Positions 21,205 through 30,515 of a stretch of DNA of 64,000 nt are shown piece by piece. The translations under genes were made by a program, and so were the position numbers. The notes beneath the pieces were generated by a model. The model searched no databases and was not told where the DNA came from. It was given only the letters and a program-made list of their open reading frames with translations. This stretch comes from Acinetobacter lactucae (GTDB taxonomy: Bacteria; Pseudomonadota; Gammaproteobacteria; Pseudomonadales; Moraxellaceae). Position 1 is the first letter of the stretch. The number at the start of each line of letters is the position of its first letter. The stretch is from contig NZ_LRPE01000007.1 of assembly GCF_001605885.1 (NCBI RefSeq), forward strand, positions 62,001-126,000, read 5' to 3'.

Positions 21205-22191
21205 ATGTCTGCTAAACGTCTTGAACAAGTAGCTTTAGCCACAAAAACTGCATTTGTGTTTCCTGGTCAAGGTTCACAAAAAGTCGGTATGCTTGCTGAA
21301 CTAGCAGAACAGTTTAGTGGGGTCGGGCAAACCTTTGCGGAAGCTTCAGATGCTCTTGGATTTGATCTGTGGCATATTGCGCAAAGTGGCGAAGGTCTCG
21401 ACCAAACAGAAAATACCCAACCTGTGTTATTAACTGCCAGTATCGCTTTATGGCGTGTATGGCTTGATTTAGGTGGTCTGGCACCTAAGTACCTTGCAGG
21501 ACATTCACTAGGTGAATACAGTGCATTAGTAGCTGCAGGCTCTATGAGCTTGGCTGATGCAGTTAAACTAGTTAACTTGCGTGGCAAACTCATGCAAAGT
21601 GCCGTTCCTCAAGGGGAAGGGGCTATGGCTGCAATTCTTGGTTTGGCTGATGAAAAGGTAGTTGAGCTTTGCCAAACTGTGAGTGCGTCAGGTGAGGGTT
21701 CTGTAGAAGCTGCAAACTATAATTCACAAGGCCAAGTTGTAATTGCGGGTAGTACTGCATCTGTACAACAAGTTATGGCATTGGCAAAAGAACAATCTGC
21801 TAAAGCAATTGCTTTACCTGTATCGGTTCCTTCACATTGTTCATTGATGAAACCTGCTGCAGAGAAATTTGCAGAAGCTTTGGAACAAACTGCCATTGAG
21901 CTACCTACCATTCCTGTAATACAAAATGTCAACGCGGGAATAGCTACCGATGTTGCTCAATTGCGTCAGGCGTTAACTGCACAATTGTACCAATCAGTAC
22001 AATGGACAGACACGATGCAGTTTTTACAAAACCAAGGCATACATTACATTGTTGAATGTGGCCCGGGTACAGTATTGAGTAATCTCGCAAAGCGTTTACC
22101 AAATATTGAAAAAGCTTTTTCTATTGATAGTAAGAGTAAAATGGAAGATGCCCTAAATGCTGTTTTAGTGGCAGAAGGAAAAATTGCATGA
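21205..22191 (+). CDS. fabD: Malonyl-CoA:ACP transacylase FabD
   Basis: FabD loads malonyl groups onto ACP for fatty acid elongation. The 328-residue protein has FVFPGQGSQKVGML near the start, the catalytic serine in AGHSLGEYSALVAAG, and the active-site histidine region VSVPSHCSLM. ATG 21205 follows ggattt. The last bases overlap the fabG ATG by 4. It opens the fabD-fabG-acpP cluster. Confidence 0.97.
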   Translation: MSAKRLEQVALATKTAFVFPGQGSQKVGMLAELAEQFSGVGQTFAEASDALGFDLWHIAQSGEGLDQTENTQPVLLTASIALWRVWLDLGGLAPKYLAGHSLGEYSALVAAGSMSLADAVKLVNLRGKLMQSAVPQGEGAMAAILGLADEKVVELCQTVSASGEGSVEAANYNSQGQVVIAGSTASVQQVMALAKEQSAKAIALPVSVPSHCSLMKPAAEKFAEALEQTAIELPTIPVIQNVNAGIATDVAQLRQALTAQLYQSVQWTDTMQFLQNQGIHYIVECGPGTVLSNLAKRLPNIEKAFSIDSKSKMEDALNAVLVAEGKIA

Positions 22192-22922
22192 CACAAGAAC
22201 GCAAAGTTGCATTAGTAACGGGCGCGAGTCGGGGTATTGGCGCTGCCATTGCCCAGCAACTTATTCAAGACGGTTATTTTGTTGTAGGTACTGCGACTTC
22301 TGAATCTGGTGCACAAAAGTTAAGTGATAGCTTTGGTGAACAAGGTGCAGGTTTGGCGCTCGACGTGCGTAATCTTGATGAGATTGAAGCAGTCGTGTCT
22401 CATATTGAACAGAACTATGGTCCTGTACTTGTTCTAGTTAACAATGCAGGTATTACGAAAGACAATTTGTTGCTTCGTATGTCTGAAGATGATTGGGATG
22501 ACATTCTCAACATTCACCTGAAAGCAGTTTATCGTTTATCTAAACGTGTGCTTAAGGGGATGACGAAGGCACGTTTTGGTCGAATTATTAATATCAGTTC
22601 TGTTGTAGCTCACTTTGCAAACCCAGGCCAAGCGAACTATTCTGCTGCTAAAGCAGGTATTGAAGCATTCAGCCGTAGCCTTGCAAAAGAGATGGGTAGC
22701 CGCCAAATTACTGTAAACAGTGTGGCGCCAGGTTTTATTGCAACAGAAATGACAGATGCACTTAGTGAAGACATTCGCAAAAAAATGAGTGATCAAGTGG
22801 CTTTAAATCGCTTAGGTGAGCCACAAGATATCGCAAATGCGGTGAGTTTCCTTGCAAGTGATAAGGCAGGTTACATTACCGGTACGGTATTACATGTAAA
22901 TGGTGGTTTATACATGGCCTAA
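22188..22922 (+). CDS. fabG: 3-oxoacyl-ACP reductase FabG
   Basis: FabG is the NADPH-dependent reductase of the fatty acid cycle. It is a short-chain dehydrogenase of 244 residues, with TGASRGIGAAIA for cofactor binding, NNAGIT, and the catalytic Ser-Tyr-Lys set (ISSVVAH and YSAAKAG). The GFIATEMTDAL and YITGTVLHVNGG segments are FabG-specific. It overlaps fabD by 4 bases, and acpP follows 84 bases later. Confidence 0.97.
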   Translation: MTQERKVALVTGASRGIGAAIAQQLIQDGYFVVGTATSESGAQKLSDSFGEQGAGLALDVRNLDEIEAVVSHIEQNYGPVLVLVNNAGITKDNLLLRMSEDDWDDILNIHLKAVYRLSKRVLKGMTKARFGRIINISSVVAHFANPGQANYSAAKAGIEAFSRSLAKEMGSRQITVNSVAPGFIATEMTDALSEDIRKKMSDQVALNRLGEPQDIANAVSFLASDKAGYITGTVLHVNGGLYMA

Positions 22923-23006
22923 CGCCGATGTATAAACTTTTAAAAATTTTTATATTCAATTAAACTAGTGGCAAATTAAACGCCACAAGCAATGAGGAGA
23001 ATTCCT

Positions 23007-23243
23007 GTGAGCGATATCGAACAACGCGTTAAACAAGCGGTTGCAGAACAACTTGGTCTTAAAGCTGAAGAGATTAAAAACGAAGCATCTTTTATGGATG
23101 ACTTAGGTGCTGACTCTTTAGATTTAGTTGAACTTGTTATGTCTTTCGAAAACGACTTCGACATCACTATCCCTGATGAAGATTCTAACGAAATCACTAC
23201 AGTTCAATCTGCAATTGACTATGTAACTAAAAAACTTGGTTAA
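23007..23243 (+). CDS. acpP: Acyl carrier protein AcpP
   Basis: AcpP carries growing acyl chains on a 4'-phosphopantetheine arm. The 78-residue acidic protein begins at GTG 23007 ([12 protein letters not shown]), preceded by the ribosome site gaggag; an upstream in-frame ATG at 22992 overlaps that site. The phosphopantetheine serine lies in [13 protein letters not shown]. The gene also supplies the BioC-BioH pathway at 11475-16130. A terminator follows. fabF, which often comes next, is not adjacent here. Confidence 0.97.
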   Translation: MSDIEQRVKQAVAEQLGLKAEEIKNEASFMDDLGADSLDLVELVMSFENDFDITIPDEDSNEITTVQSAIDYVTKKLG

Positions 23244-23269
23244 TTCGCATATTGCTGAATAAAAAGAAG

Positions 23270-23292
23270 GCCACCGTAAGGTGGCTTTTTTT
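23270..23292 (+). terminator. Intrinsic terminator after acpP
   Basis: GCCACC (23270-23275), loop GTAA, GGTGGC (23280-23285), then seven T. Confidence 0.93.
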
Positions 23293-23427
23293 ATTTTAAA
23301 AAAATTAAGAGATACATATTTTTACAAGATCAACCTCAATTGATAGCAGAGGTATAACTTTTTTGAAGTATAACAATATAGGTCAGTTTAATGACTTTAC
23401 TATAAACAATAATATGAGGACTAAAAG

Positions 23428-23901
23428 ATGGGTCTTTTTGATTTTGTAAAAGGTATTGGCAAAAAAAATACCGCACCAACAGAACCACAACCAGCTCCAG
23501 CAACACCAGCAGAACCTTCTGCACAAGAAGTTGCAAATAAATTATTAGGTTTAATTAAAAGTTTAGGTTTAGGGGTAGAAGGCTTATCTGTAACCTATAA
23601 CGGTACTACCGATACCGCGACTATTAAAGGACAGGTAAAAAGCCAAGCAGATAAAGAAAAAATTATTCTTATTGTTGGGAACATTGATCATGTGGCACAA
23701 GTAGATGACCAGATGACTGTTGCAACGCCTGAACCAGAAAGTAAATTTTATACAGTGAAATCTGGTGACAACCTTTCAAAAATTGCGAAAGAAGTTTACG
23801 GTGATGCAAATCAGTATCCAAAAATCTTTGAAGCAAATAAACCAATGTTAAAAGATCCTGATGAGATTTTCCCAGGACAAGTTTTACGTATTCCTCAATA
23901 A
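23428..23901 (+). CDS. kbp: BON and LysM domain protein, Kbp/YgaU-like
   Basis: The 157-residue protein has an N-terminal GLFDFVKGIGKK segment, a Pro/Ala/Glu spacer (residues 15-35), a BON domain (about 38-100) and a LysM domain (about 107-156: FYTVKSGDNLSKIAKEVYGD). This is the layout of E. coli Kbp (YgaU), a cytoplasmic potassium-binding protein. No signal peptide is visible, which agrees with a cytoplasmic location. The ribosome site gagg lies 8 bases before ATG. It is a single-gene unit ending in a shared terminator. Confidence 0.88.
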   Translation: MGLFDFVKGIGKKNTAPTEPQPAPATPAEPSAQEVANKLLGLIKSLGLGVEGLSVTYNGTTDTATIKGQVKSQADKEKIILIVGNIDHVAQVDDQMTVATPEPESKFYTVKSGDNLSKIAKEVYGDANQYPKIFEANKPMLKDPDEIFPGQVLRIPQ

Positions 23902-23915
23902 TTGAGGTTAATAAA

Positions 23916-23938
23916 AAGGCGCTTTAAGCGCCTTTTTT
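23916..23938. terminator. Bidirectional terminator, kbp / thiD
   Basis: AAGGCGC (23916-23922) and GCGCCTT (23928-23934) are flanked by A residues upstream and T residues downstream. It lies between convergent genes, 8 bases from the thiD stop. Confidence 0.92.
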
Positions 23939-23945
23939 GTGCTTT

Positions 23946-24731
<786 letters not shown>

Positions 24732-24751
24732 TTAAATTTACGTTAGTATAA

Positions 24752-24771
24752 GAGAGTTTGATTAAACTCTC
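24752..24771. repeat. Small perfect inverted repeat between thiD and the HAD gene
   Basis: GAGAGTTT (24752-24759) and AAACTCTC (24764-24771) flank GATT. It sits between divergent promoters and lacks a T-run, so it may be an operator rather than a terminator. Confidence 0.4.
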
Positions 24772-24810
24772 GACCAATTGAATTAAATACTTTACTGGGT
24801 TAGTGATTGA

Positions 24811-25485
24811 ATGGCTATAAAACATATTTTGATTGATTTAGATGGAACCTTAACAGACCCAAAAGTTGGAATCCATACTTCAATTCGCTATGCAATGGAT
24901 AAGTTAGGTTATCCCTTGGCTGCCGATTTAAATATTGACTGGACAATTGGTCCCCCGTTAAAAGCATCATTAGCGAAACTTCTAGACACACAAGATGATG
25001 CTTTAGCTGAACAAGCTTTACTTGCTTATCGCGAGCGTTTTTCGGTTACAGGTTTATTCGAAAATGAAGTATATCCCTCTGTTGCAGAAACGCTTAGTGC
25101 ATTAAAAAAAGAAGGATATTGTTTATTTGTCGCCACAGCTAAACCAACGATTTATGCAAAACGTATCTTGGATCATTTTGAATTAAGCCAGTACTTTGTA
25201 CATATTTATGGGAGTGAGTTAACGGGTGAGCGCACAAATAAAGCTGAGCTTATCCATTATATTCTTGAGCGTGAGCAACTAAACCCTGAAGAATGTTTAA
25301 TGGTGGGCGATCGCCAATATGACATTTTGGGTGCTCGTCATAATGGTGTTGAGGCGGTAGCAGTAACTTATGGTTATGGAACACCTGAAGAGCTCGCTCA
25401 AGCACAACCAAAAGCAATGATTACGCAATTTTCTGAACTTTTGGAATATGTTGAAGGGCAGGCAACCCAAAAGAAAGTATCTTGA
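24811..25485 (+). CDS. HAD-superfamily phosphatase, Gph-like
   Basis: This is a haloacid dehalogenase-type hydrolase of 224 residues, close to phosphoglycolate phosphatases. The nucleophile motif is HILIDLDGTLTDP, the second motif is LFVATAKPTIYA, the lysine lies in ERTNKAELI, and the acidic motif is MVGDRQYDILGARHNG. The cap domain is of the alpha-helical type. The substrate cannot be fixed from sequence. It is divergent from thiD and convergent with ribB. Confidence 0.85.
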   Translation: MAIKHILIDLDGTLTDPKVGIHTSIRYAMDKLGYPLAADLNIDWTIGPPLKASLAKLLDTQDDALAEQALLAYRERFSVTGLFENEVYPSVAETLSALKKEGYCLFVATAKPTIYAKRILDHFELSQYFVHIYGSELTGERTNKAELIHYILEREQLNPEECLMVGDRQYDILGARHNGVEAVAVTYGYGTPEELAQAQPKAMITQFSELLEYVEGQATQKKVS

Positions 25486-25505
25486 ATATTGTTAAATTTG
25501 AATTT

Positions 25506-25545
25506 AAAGGTTTGGCTTTAATCTAAAGCCAAACCTTTGTTATTT
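25506..25545. terminator. Bidirectional terminator, HAD gene / ribB
   Basis: AAAGGTTTGGCTTTA (25506-25520) and TAAAGCCAAACCTTT (25524-25538) form a perfect 15-bp stem with an ATC loop, followed by GTTATTT. Confidence 0.9.
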
Positions 25546-26203
25546 AAATACCATGTTGTTGGCGGTATTGAACCAGTTCTTCAATCGTAATCACAGTTAA
25601 GTGATGAGTTTGAGCATATGCTAAAACTTGAATGCCTGAAGCCATTGTGCCATCTGGGTTGGTTAATTCACATAACACGCCAGCGGGTTTAAGTCCAGCT
25701 AGTCTTGCTAGATCAATTGTTCCCTCTGTATGGCCTCGACGAGTAAGTACGCCACCATGACGTGCACGTAATGGAAAAACGTGACCCGGACGATTTAAGT
25801 CACTTGCGACAGCACCATCTTTAATTGCAGTTTGAATGGTAGTAACACGGTCTTTAGCAGAAACACCAGTAGTCACACCTTGAGCTGCTTCAATTGTTAC
25901 TGTGAAAGCAGTATGAAACTGACTTGAGTTTTGAGAAACCATTGGAGGGAGTTCTAGATGATCTGCTAGCTCTTCTGTTAGGCATAAACATACGATACCT
26001 GAGCCATCACGAATCATACGTGCCATTGTTTCAATAGTTAGTGTTTCAGCTGCAACAATTAAATCTGCTTCATTTTCACGGTCGAAGTCATCCATTACCA
26101 AGACAGGTTTGCCTTGACGGATATCTTCTAATGCTTGTTGAATGCGTTGTTCAGCAGGAGAGAGGGCTGAGAAAAAAAGTTCTGGTTGAATTAAGCTAGA
26201 CAT
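25544..26203 (-). CDS. ribB: 3,4-dihydroxy-2-butanone 4-phosphate synthase RibB
   Basis: RibB turns ribulose-5-phosphate into the four-carbon unit of riboflavin. The 219-residue protein is the single-domain form without a fused GTP cyclohydrolase II. It has [20 protein letters not shown] with the conserved acidic residues, [27 protein letters not shown] and [11 protein letters not shown]. The gene sits behind an FMN riboswitch (26301-26440), so riboflavin supply should be fed back by FMN at this point. Confidence 0.96.
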   Translation of the reverse strand: MSSLIQPELFFSALSPAEQRIQQALEDIRQGKPVLVMDDFDRENEADLIVAAETLTIETMARMIRDGSGIVCLCLTEELADHLELPPMVSQNSSQFHTAFTVTIEAAQGVTTGVSAKDRVTTIQTAIKDGAVASDLNRPGHVFPLRARHGGVLTRRGHTEGTIDLARLAGLKPAGVLCELTNPDGTMASGIQVLAYAQTHHLTVITIEELVQYRQQHGI

Positions 26204-26300
26204 AATGAAACGCTCTCGTAAAAATACGGTTGAACATTTCAGGACTGATGTAAAAACAGGCTGGCACTGAAATAAAACGGATTTATCCCAGTTCGTCGTC

Positions 26301-26440
26301 TTCTTTCATCCGGACTATACCGTCGGCTTTGGAGTTTCACCAAATCTGCTCAAATTACACAATTTAAGCTCGTGGGCTTGTTAATCTATTTAGAAAAATT
26401 AACTTTACCACCGGTGGGGAATTACACCCCGCCCTGAAGC
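26301..26440 (-). ncRNA. FMN riboswitch (RFN element) in the ribB leader
   Basis: Reading the minus strand, the conserved RFN blocks appear in order: CTTCAGGGCGGGGTG, AATTCCCCACCGGTGGTA, a variable arm, AAGCCCACGAGC, CAGATTTGGTGAAACTCCAA, AGCCGACGGTATAGTC and CGGATGAAAGAAG. The ends CTTC and GAAG close helix P1. The aptamer lies about 100 bases upstream of the ribB ATG, leaving room for an expression platform. FMN binding is expected to reduce ribB expression. Confidence 0.96.
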
Positions 26441-26450
26441 GATGGGTTTT

Positions 26451-26456
26451 ATTATA
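26451..26456 (-). promoter_or_regulatory. Likely -10 of the ribB promoter
   Basis: On the minus strand this reads TATAAT, placed a few bases upstream of the start of the FMN riboswitch. No clear -35 was found at 16-18 bases. Confidence 0.6.
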
Positions 26457-26620
26457 GCGCGCTTGATAAAATTGGCTAGATGCTTTTATAGAATGCTAAG
26501 TTTCTTTACGAATAAGTATTTTCATAAATAGAATTAGGCTTTTTAACAAGAGCTTACTTGTTGATATGAAAATGGAATGCTATGTTTTTTATAGAAAATT
26601 ATAAATAAAATAGGTGTTTC

Positions 26621-28405
26621 ATGCAGAGTAGAGACTATTATCCTCTGACCAATAGCTCATTTATTCAGCATCTCCATATTTTCAGTTATGTATTTATGGC
26701 GGTAAGCATTCTGTATTTAATTGCTGCTAATTGGTTAATGCTTCCAGACAGTATTCAGCTCGCTATCCCGCCCGCTATATTAGTTGTCACAGCTTGGTTC
26801 AGCATAAAAGGTACTTTAAGCGATGGGGTTAGGCAGACCTTACATAGCCTTTGTGGTTTGATGATAGGCTTAAGTCTGGCTGTAATTGGGCAGATTTATC
26901 AAACTGGTGCAGACAGCTATTTGCTTTTTTTAATTTGGACATTGCTGTTATTACCTTGGCTATATCGACCCAATATTGGAATCTTTGCTTTAATTTGTAT
27001 TACTAGCCAACTTACACTTTTTTTATTTTTTAAGCAGACTTTTTGGCTAGAAAAATTTCCCTATTTATATCTATTTGCTCTAAATTTATTAAGCCTTATT
27101 GAGTTTTGGATATGTATAAAGAAATATCGTGCTTTACGATTTGTCTTTATTGCTTGGTTTGCAGTTATTTCAATCATTGGAATGATTCAATATTTATCGA
27201 ATGAGAATACTCCTTATCTGATCTCTGCTTTCTTTTCAGGAATAATCGCTTTTTATTATTTCTTCAAAAAAGATGATCAATTATGTGCCAGTTTAATGGC
27301 TGCTGTTCTTGGTGTAACGGCTACCATATGGCTTGTAGATGAGATTAATCATCTATTTAAAGATTCTAATGAGTTCATCTTTTTATTGATTGCGGGCATT
27401 ATTTTTATTTGGTTTGCGCTGATTAGCTATCTTTTAATAAAAATTTTTCGTCAAAGCCGCTTTTATATCATTCCAATGGCAATTGGTGCTTGGCTTGCGG
27501 GTTTAGCGCTTGCAGCTTTTACGCTCGTATTTTGGGAAGCCGTTTCTTTAGTCATTGGAATTATTTTTGTAGCATTCGCTATTGTGCTTTTAAAAAAATC
27601 CCAACGCTATTTCTTTCGACAATTTGCTTATTGTTTATTTATCAGTGGACAGACTGCTTTCTTATTTCACCTTGGTTCAGAAACAGATCAGATGCTATGG
27701 GTTTTAATTGCACAGATTTTTATTCTATGTATTAGTTATTTCCTTAAACCACATTGGTTCTTCATTTTAATTCAAATGCTTGCTACGTATGGCATAGCTT
27801 TTATCTATTTGCTACAACTGGACCATTCATTATGGTCAATACATTCTAGTCAAACCTATTTAAATTTAACTTTGCTCAATTATTTTGTTTTTAGTTTGGT
27901 GCTCTTACCTAAGAGAGAATCACTAGTTCTATATGAGCGTAGTATTTTTTTATGTGTGCTGGTCGTCATTCTGGTAGCTTCTTTTTTTGATACTTTTATG
28001 GGACTCGTTCCAGAAAATTCGATAGATCAATATAGGTGGGTTCTATATTTTCTGCCTAGTGTTTGGTTACTTTACTTTAGTGTTTTTCATTTATATAGAC
28101 AACTTCAGGGAATCACATTTTTCGCTTTTTTAATTTTTGGTGTGTTACTTATTGCATTGGGATATTTCGAAATTTTCATATTGTTTACTATTTTAACGTG
28201 GGCATTAAAAAGTAAAGATCGGATTGTTTATGGAGTTAGCTTAGCTGTATTCGTTTTAGTGTTCTGGCAGCTCTATTACAACCTACAAATAACTTTTCTT
28301 GCTAAGAGTTTATCTATTTTTATTTCTGGTGTTTTTCTATTGGCTCTGTCTGGGTTGCTTGACCGTGAAAATAAAAATGGTCTTATTGAAGGAGAGAAAC
28401 AATGA
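26621..28405 (+). CDS. DUF2157-type multispanning membrane protein
   Basis: This 594-residue protein is almost entirely hydrophobic, with well over ten predicted membrane helices and only short polar loops. The N-terminal part (WLMLPDSIQLAIPP, GLMIGLSLAVIGQIYQTGAD) resembles the DUF2157 domain. The last helices are followed by LLDRENKNG. The ribosome site aggtg lies before ATG 26621. The stop overlaps the start of the next gene (ATGA), so the two proteins are probably made together and may interact. Function is unknown. It is AT-rich, which is partly explained by Phe, Ile and Leu codons. Confidence 0.8.
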   Translation: MQSRDYYPLTNSSFIQHLHIFSYVFMAVSILYLIAANWLMLPDSIQLAIPPAILVVTAWFSIKGTLSDGVRQTLHSLCGLMIGLSLAVIGQIYQTGADSYLLFLIWTLLLLPWLYRPNIGIFALICITSQLTLFLFFKQTFWLEKFPYLYLFALNLLSLIEFWICIKKYRALRFVFIAWFAVISIIGMIQYLSNENTPYLISAFFSGIIAFYYFFKKDDQLCASLMAAVLGVTATIWLVDEINHLFKDSNEFIFLLIAGIIFIWFALISYLLIKIFRQSRFYIIPMAIGAWLAGLALAAFTLVFWEAVSLVIGIIFVAFAIVLLKKSQRYFFRQFAYCLFISGQTAFLFHLGSETDQMLWVLIAQIFILCISYFLKPHWFFILIQMLATYGIAFIYLLQLDHSLWSIHSSQTYLNLTLLNYFVFSLVLLPKRESLVLYERSIFLCVLVVILVASFFDTFMGLVPENSIDQYRWVLYFLPSVWLLYFSVFHLYRQLQGITFFAFLIFGVLLIALGYFEIFILFTILTWALKSKDRIVYGVSLAVFVLVFWQLYYNLQITFLAKSLSIFISGVFLLALSGLLDRENKNGLIEGEKQ

Positions 28406-28953
28406 AAAAGTATTTTTCTCTTATTCTTGCATTAGCCACGATGTTATTTTTTGCAGCGTTAGTAGTCAAAAACGAATGGCATCTGCACCATAGTAAAAGT
28501 ATTTTCATTGAGCTTAAACCAGTTGATCCTCGTTCAATTTTACAAGGTGACTATATGGCATTGGCTTATGAGTTACATTTACAATCTCTTAAAGCTCTTG
28601 CTGGAAGTGAAAGTGAAGCACTAGAACAGGTGGTTTTTAATCGCTCTTCTGTTCCCGCAAAAATTATTTTGGATTCACAAAATCGCGTAGTTCGTACCAT
28701 TTTAGATATCAATAATTCATTTGCTGGGCAGAGGTTAATTTTAAAAAATCCTGAAAATCGTTTGCAGGCTTTATATCCTGCTTCTCGTAGTTTTTTGTTT
28801 GCAGAAGGCTTGGCTCAATGTTATGAAAAAGCCAAATACGCTGAATTTAAGGTAAACCCTAAAGGTGAGGCGATTCTGTTTGATTTGCGAGGAGAGGGGC
28901 TTCAACCTTTAAATTGTGAAAAGCAAAAGAACTGGTGGAAAAGAACTATTTAG
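28402..28953 (+). CDS. GDYXXLXY-motif membrane-anchored protein
   Basis: The 183-residue protein has one N-terminal membrane segment or uncleaved signal (LILALATMLFFAALVV) and then the motif RSILQGDYMALAYEL, which fits the GDYXXLXY family. That family is commonly encoded directly after a DUF2157 membrane protein, as here with a 4-base overlap. The soluble part should face the periplasm. Function is unknown; partnership with the upstream gene is inferred from the coupling. Confidence 0.82.
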   Translation: MKKYFSLILALATMLFFAALVVKNEWHLHHSKSIFIELKPVDPRSILQGDYMALAYELHLQSLKALAGSESEALEQVVFNRSSVPAKIILDSQNRVVRTILDINNSFAGQRLILKNPENRLQALYPASRSFLFAEGLAQCYEKAKYAEFKVNPKGEAILFDLRGEGLQPLNCEKQKNWWKRTI

Positions 28954-28970
28954 GATTTATAAAAATAAAA

Positions 28971-28999
28971 AAGCCCGTTAATACGGGCTTTTCTTTTTT
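28971..28999. terminator. Bidirectional terminator before panD
   Basis: AAGCCCGT (28971-28978) and ACGGGCTT (28983-28990) around TAAT, with A residues on the left and TTCTTTTTT on the right, serve both convergent genes. Confidence 0.9.
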
Positions 29000-29007
29000 A
29001 ATCTTTA

Positions 29008-29388
29008 TTAAGCAACTTGTACAGGAATGCAATTCGCTGTGTGGTTGACTGTATTATCTGGGTTTGCATATACCAAACGTGGTTTGTGAGCATTTGCTTC
29101 AACTTCGGTGAAATCACCAAACGTAGCAATAATCACTAAATCGCCAACATCTGCTTGATGTGCAGCACCGCCGTTTACTGAAATAATGCCAGAGTTATCT
29201 TCACCACGAATCGCATAAGTCGTGAAGCGTTTGCCATTGGTTACATTCCAAACATGAATTTCTTCATATTCACGAATACCAGCTAAATCCATCAATATGC
29301 CATCAATTGCACAAGAACCTTCATAGTGAAGCTCAGCATGGGTTACAACTGCACGGTGAATTTTGCATTTTAATAAACGAGATAGCAT
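29008..29388 (-). CDS. panD: Aspartate 1-decarboxylase PanD (proenzyme)
   Basis: PanD makes beta-alanine for pantothenate and CoA. The 126-residue proenzyme self-cleaves between G24 and S25 ([10 protein letters not shown]) to create the pyruvoyl group. [15 protein letters not shown] and SVNGGAAH are also typical. It stands 131 bases downstream of pth on the same strand. coaD, at the other end of CoA synthesis, lies at 44342. Confidence 0.97.
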   Translation of the reverse strand: MLSRLLKCKIHRAVVTHAELHYEGSCAIDGILMDLAGIREYEEIHVWNVTNGKRFTTYAIRGEDNSGIISVNGGAAHQADVGDLVIIATFGDFTEVEANAHKPRLVYANPDNTVNHTANCIPVQVA

Positions 29389-29519
29389 GGCTAGCGTCTC
29401 CTGAGTAGACCTAAGATGTAGATCTTATGGTGAAATCTTTAGCTTTTGCGGTTGGCAAAGTGGCTGATGCGCATTTTGCTCCTAAAAAAGCAAGATAGCA
29501 AGCATGATTGTTCAACAAT

Positions 29520-30101
29520 TTAAGTGGGTTTATATGCATTAATTTGATTCATGGCCTGAGGAACTTGTCCTTGAACAAGTAGCTTCACTTTAGAAAGAGC
29601 ATGATCAATTGCTGCATCCATCAGACTTTGTTCACTACTTGGTGCTTTTCCAAGTACGTGACCTGAAACTCTCTCTTTCGAGCCAGGATGTCCGATCCCA
29701 ATACGTAAACGGTGAAAATTTGGACCAATATGAGGAACAATGTCACGTAAACCGTTATGCCCACCGTGACCACCGCCTGTTTTAAGGCGAATAACTCCAG
29801 GGTTCATATCAAGTTCATCATGAGCAATCAAAATTGCTTCGGGAGCAATTTGATAAAATTTTGCAAATGGAACTACACTTTGTCCAGAACGGTTCATAAA
29901 TGTAGTGGGTAGAAGTAGACGGACATCGTGTCCTTCTATGTTACCACGTCCACTGATTCCGTGAAATTTCGGATCATTTTTTAATGTAATGCCATATTTA
30001 TCAGCAAGCTGTTCTATGAACCAAAAACCTGCATTATGGCGGGTCTGGGCATATTCTGAACCAGGATTGCCCAAACCAACAATTAGCGAAATATTTGACA
30101 C
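29520..30101 (-). CDS. pth: Peptidyl-tRNA hydrolase Pth
   Basis: Pth recycles peptidyl-tRNAs that drop off the ribosome. The 193-residue sequence has LIVGLGNPGSEYAQTRHNAG with the catalytic histidine, PTTFMNRSGQSV, AHDELDMNPG and GGHGGHNGLRDI. It follows rplY by 20 bases, the usual prs-rplY-pth order of proteobacteria. Confidence 0.97.
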   Translation of the reverse strand: MSNISLIVGLGNPGSEYAQTRHNAGFWFIEQLADKYGITLKNDPKFHGISGRGNIEGHDVRLLLPTTFMNRSGQSVVPFAKFYQIAPEAILIAHDELDMNPGVIRLKTGGGHGGHNGLRDIVPHIGPNFHRLRIGIGHPGSKERVSGHVLGKAPSSEQSLMDAAIDHALSKVKLLVQGQVPQAMNQINAYKPT

Positions 30102-30121
30102 TAATCTACGCCTTTAAACAC

Positions 30122-30418
30122 TTATGCGCGTTTGAAGTCAGCGTGCATAGGAGTGTTTTTAGATGGGTGACGTTGTAACGCTTGGATTTTAACGTTTTCA
30201 ACTTTGTCGCCCACTTTGATTTCTACAACTTCTTCAAAGAAAGCATTGCTTTCTAAAGCTTTTACAAGCTCACGAAGTTCTAAAGTAACAGTTACAGGCT
30301 CAGCGTTGCCACCATAAATGATAGCTGGAATTAAAGCTTCGCGACGAAGGCGGCGGCTCGCACCTTTCCCTTGTTTGTCTTCAGCACGCGCTTGAGCGTT
30401 TAATACGAAGTTTGCCAT
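30122..30418 (-). CDS. rplY: 50S ribosomal protein L25
   Basis: L25 binds 5S rRNA. At 98 residues it is the short E. coli-like form without the C-terminal CTC extension. Features are [25 protein letters not shown] and the ending [15 protein letters not shown]. It lies between prs and pth. Confidence 0.94.
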   Translation of the reverse strand: MANFVLNAQARAEDKQGKGASRRLRREALIPAIIYGGNAEPVTVTLELRELVKALESNAFFEEVVEIKVGDKVENVKIQALQRHPSKNTPMHADFKRA

Positions 30419-30477
30419 GAGTAAATCCTCATTAAAGTTTAAATAGACTAAACTTGCGACCAGTTTAGTGATAGAAA

Positions 30478-30500
30478 ACCCCAGCCAAGGCTAGGGTTTA
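30478..30500 (-). terminator. Probable hairpin between prs and rplY
   Basis: AACCCTAG and a matching CTAGGGTT arm around CCAAGG or similar are visible (plus strand aaccccagccaaggctagggttt). Pairing is imperfect, so it is a weak terminator or an attenuator between prs and rplY. Confidence 0.4.
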
Positions 30501-30515
30501 TAAAAAGCTGCAATA

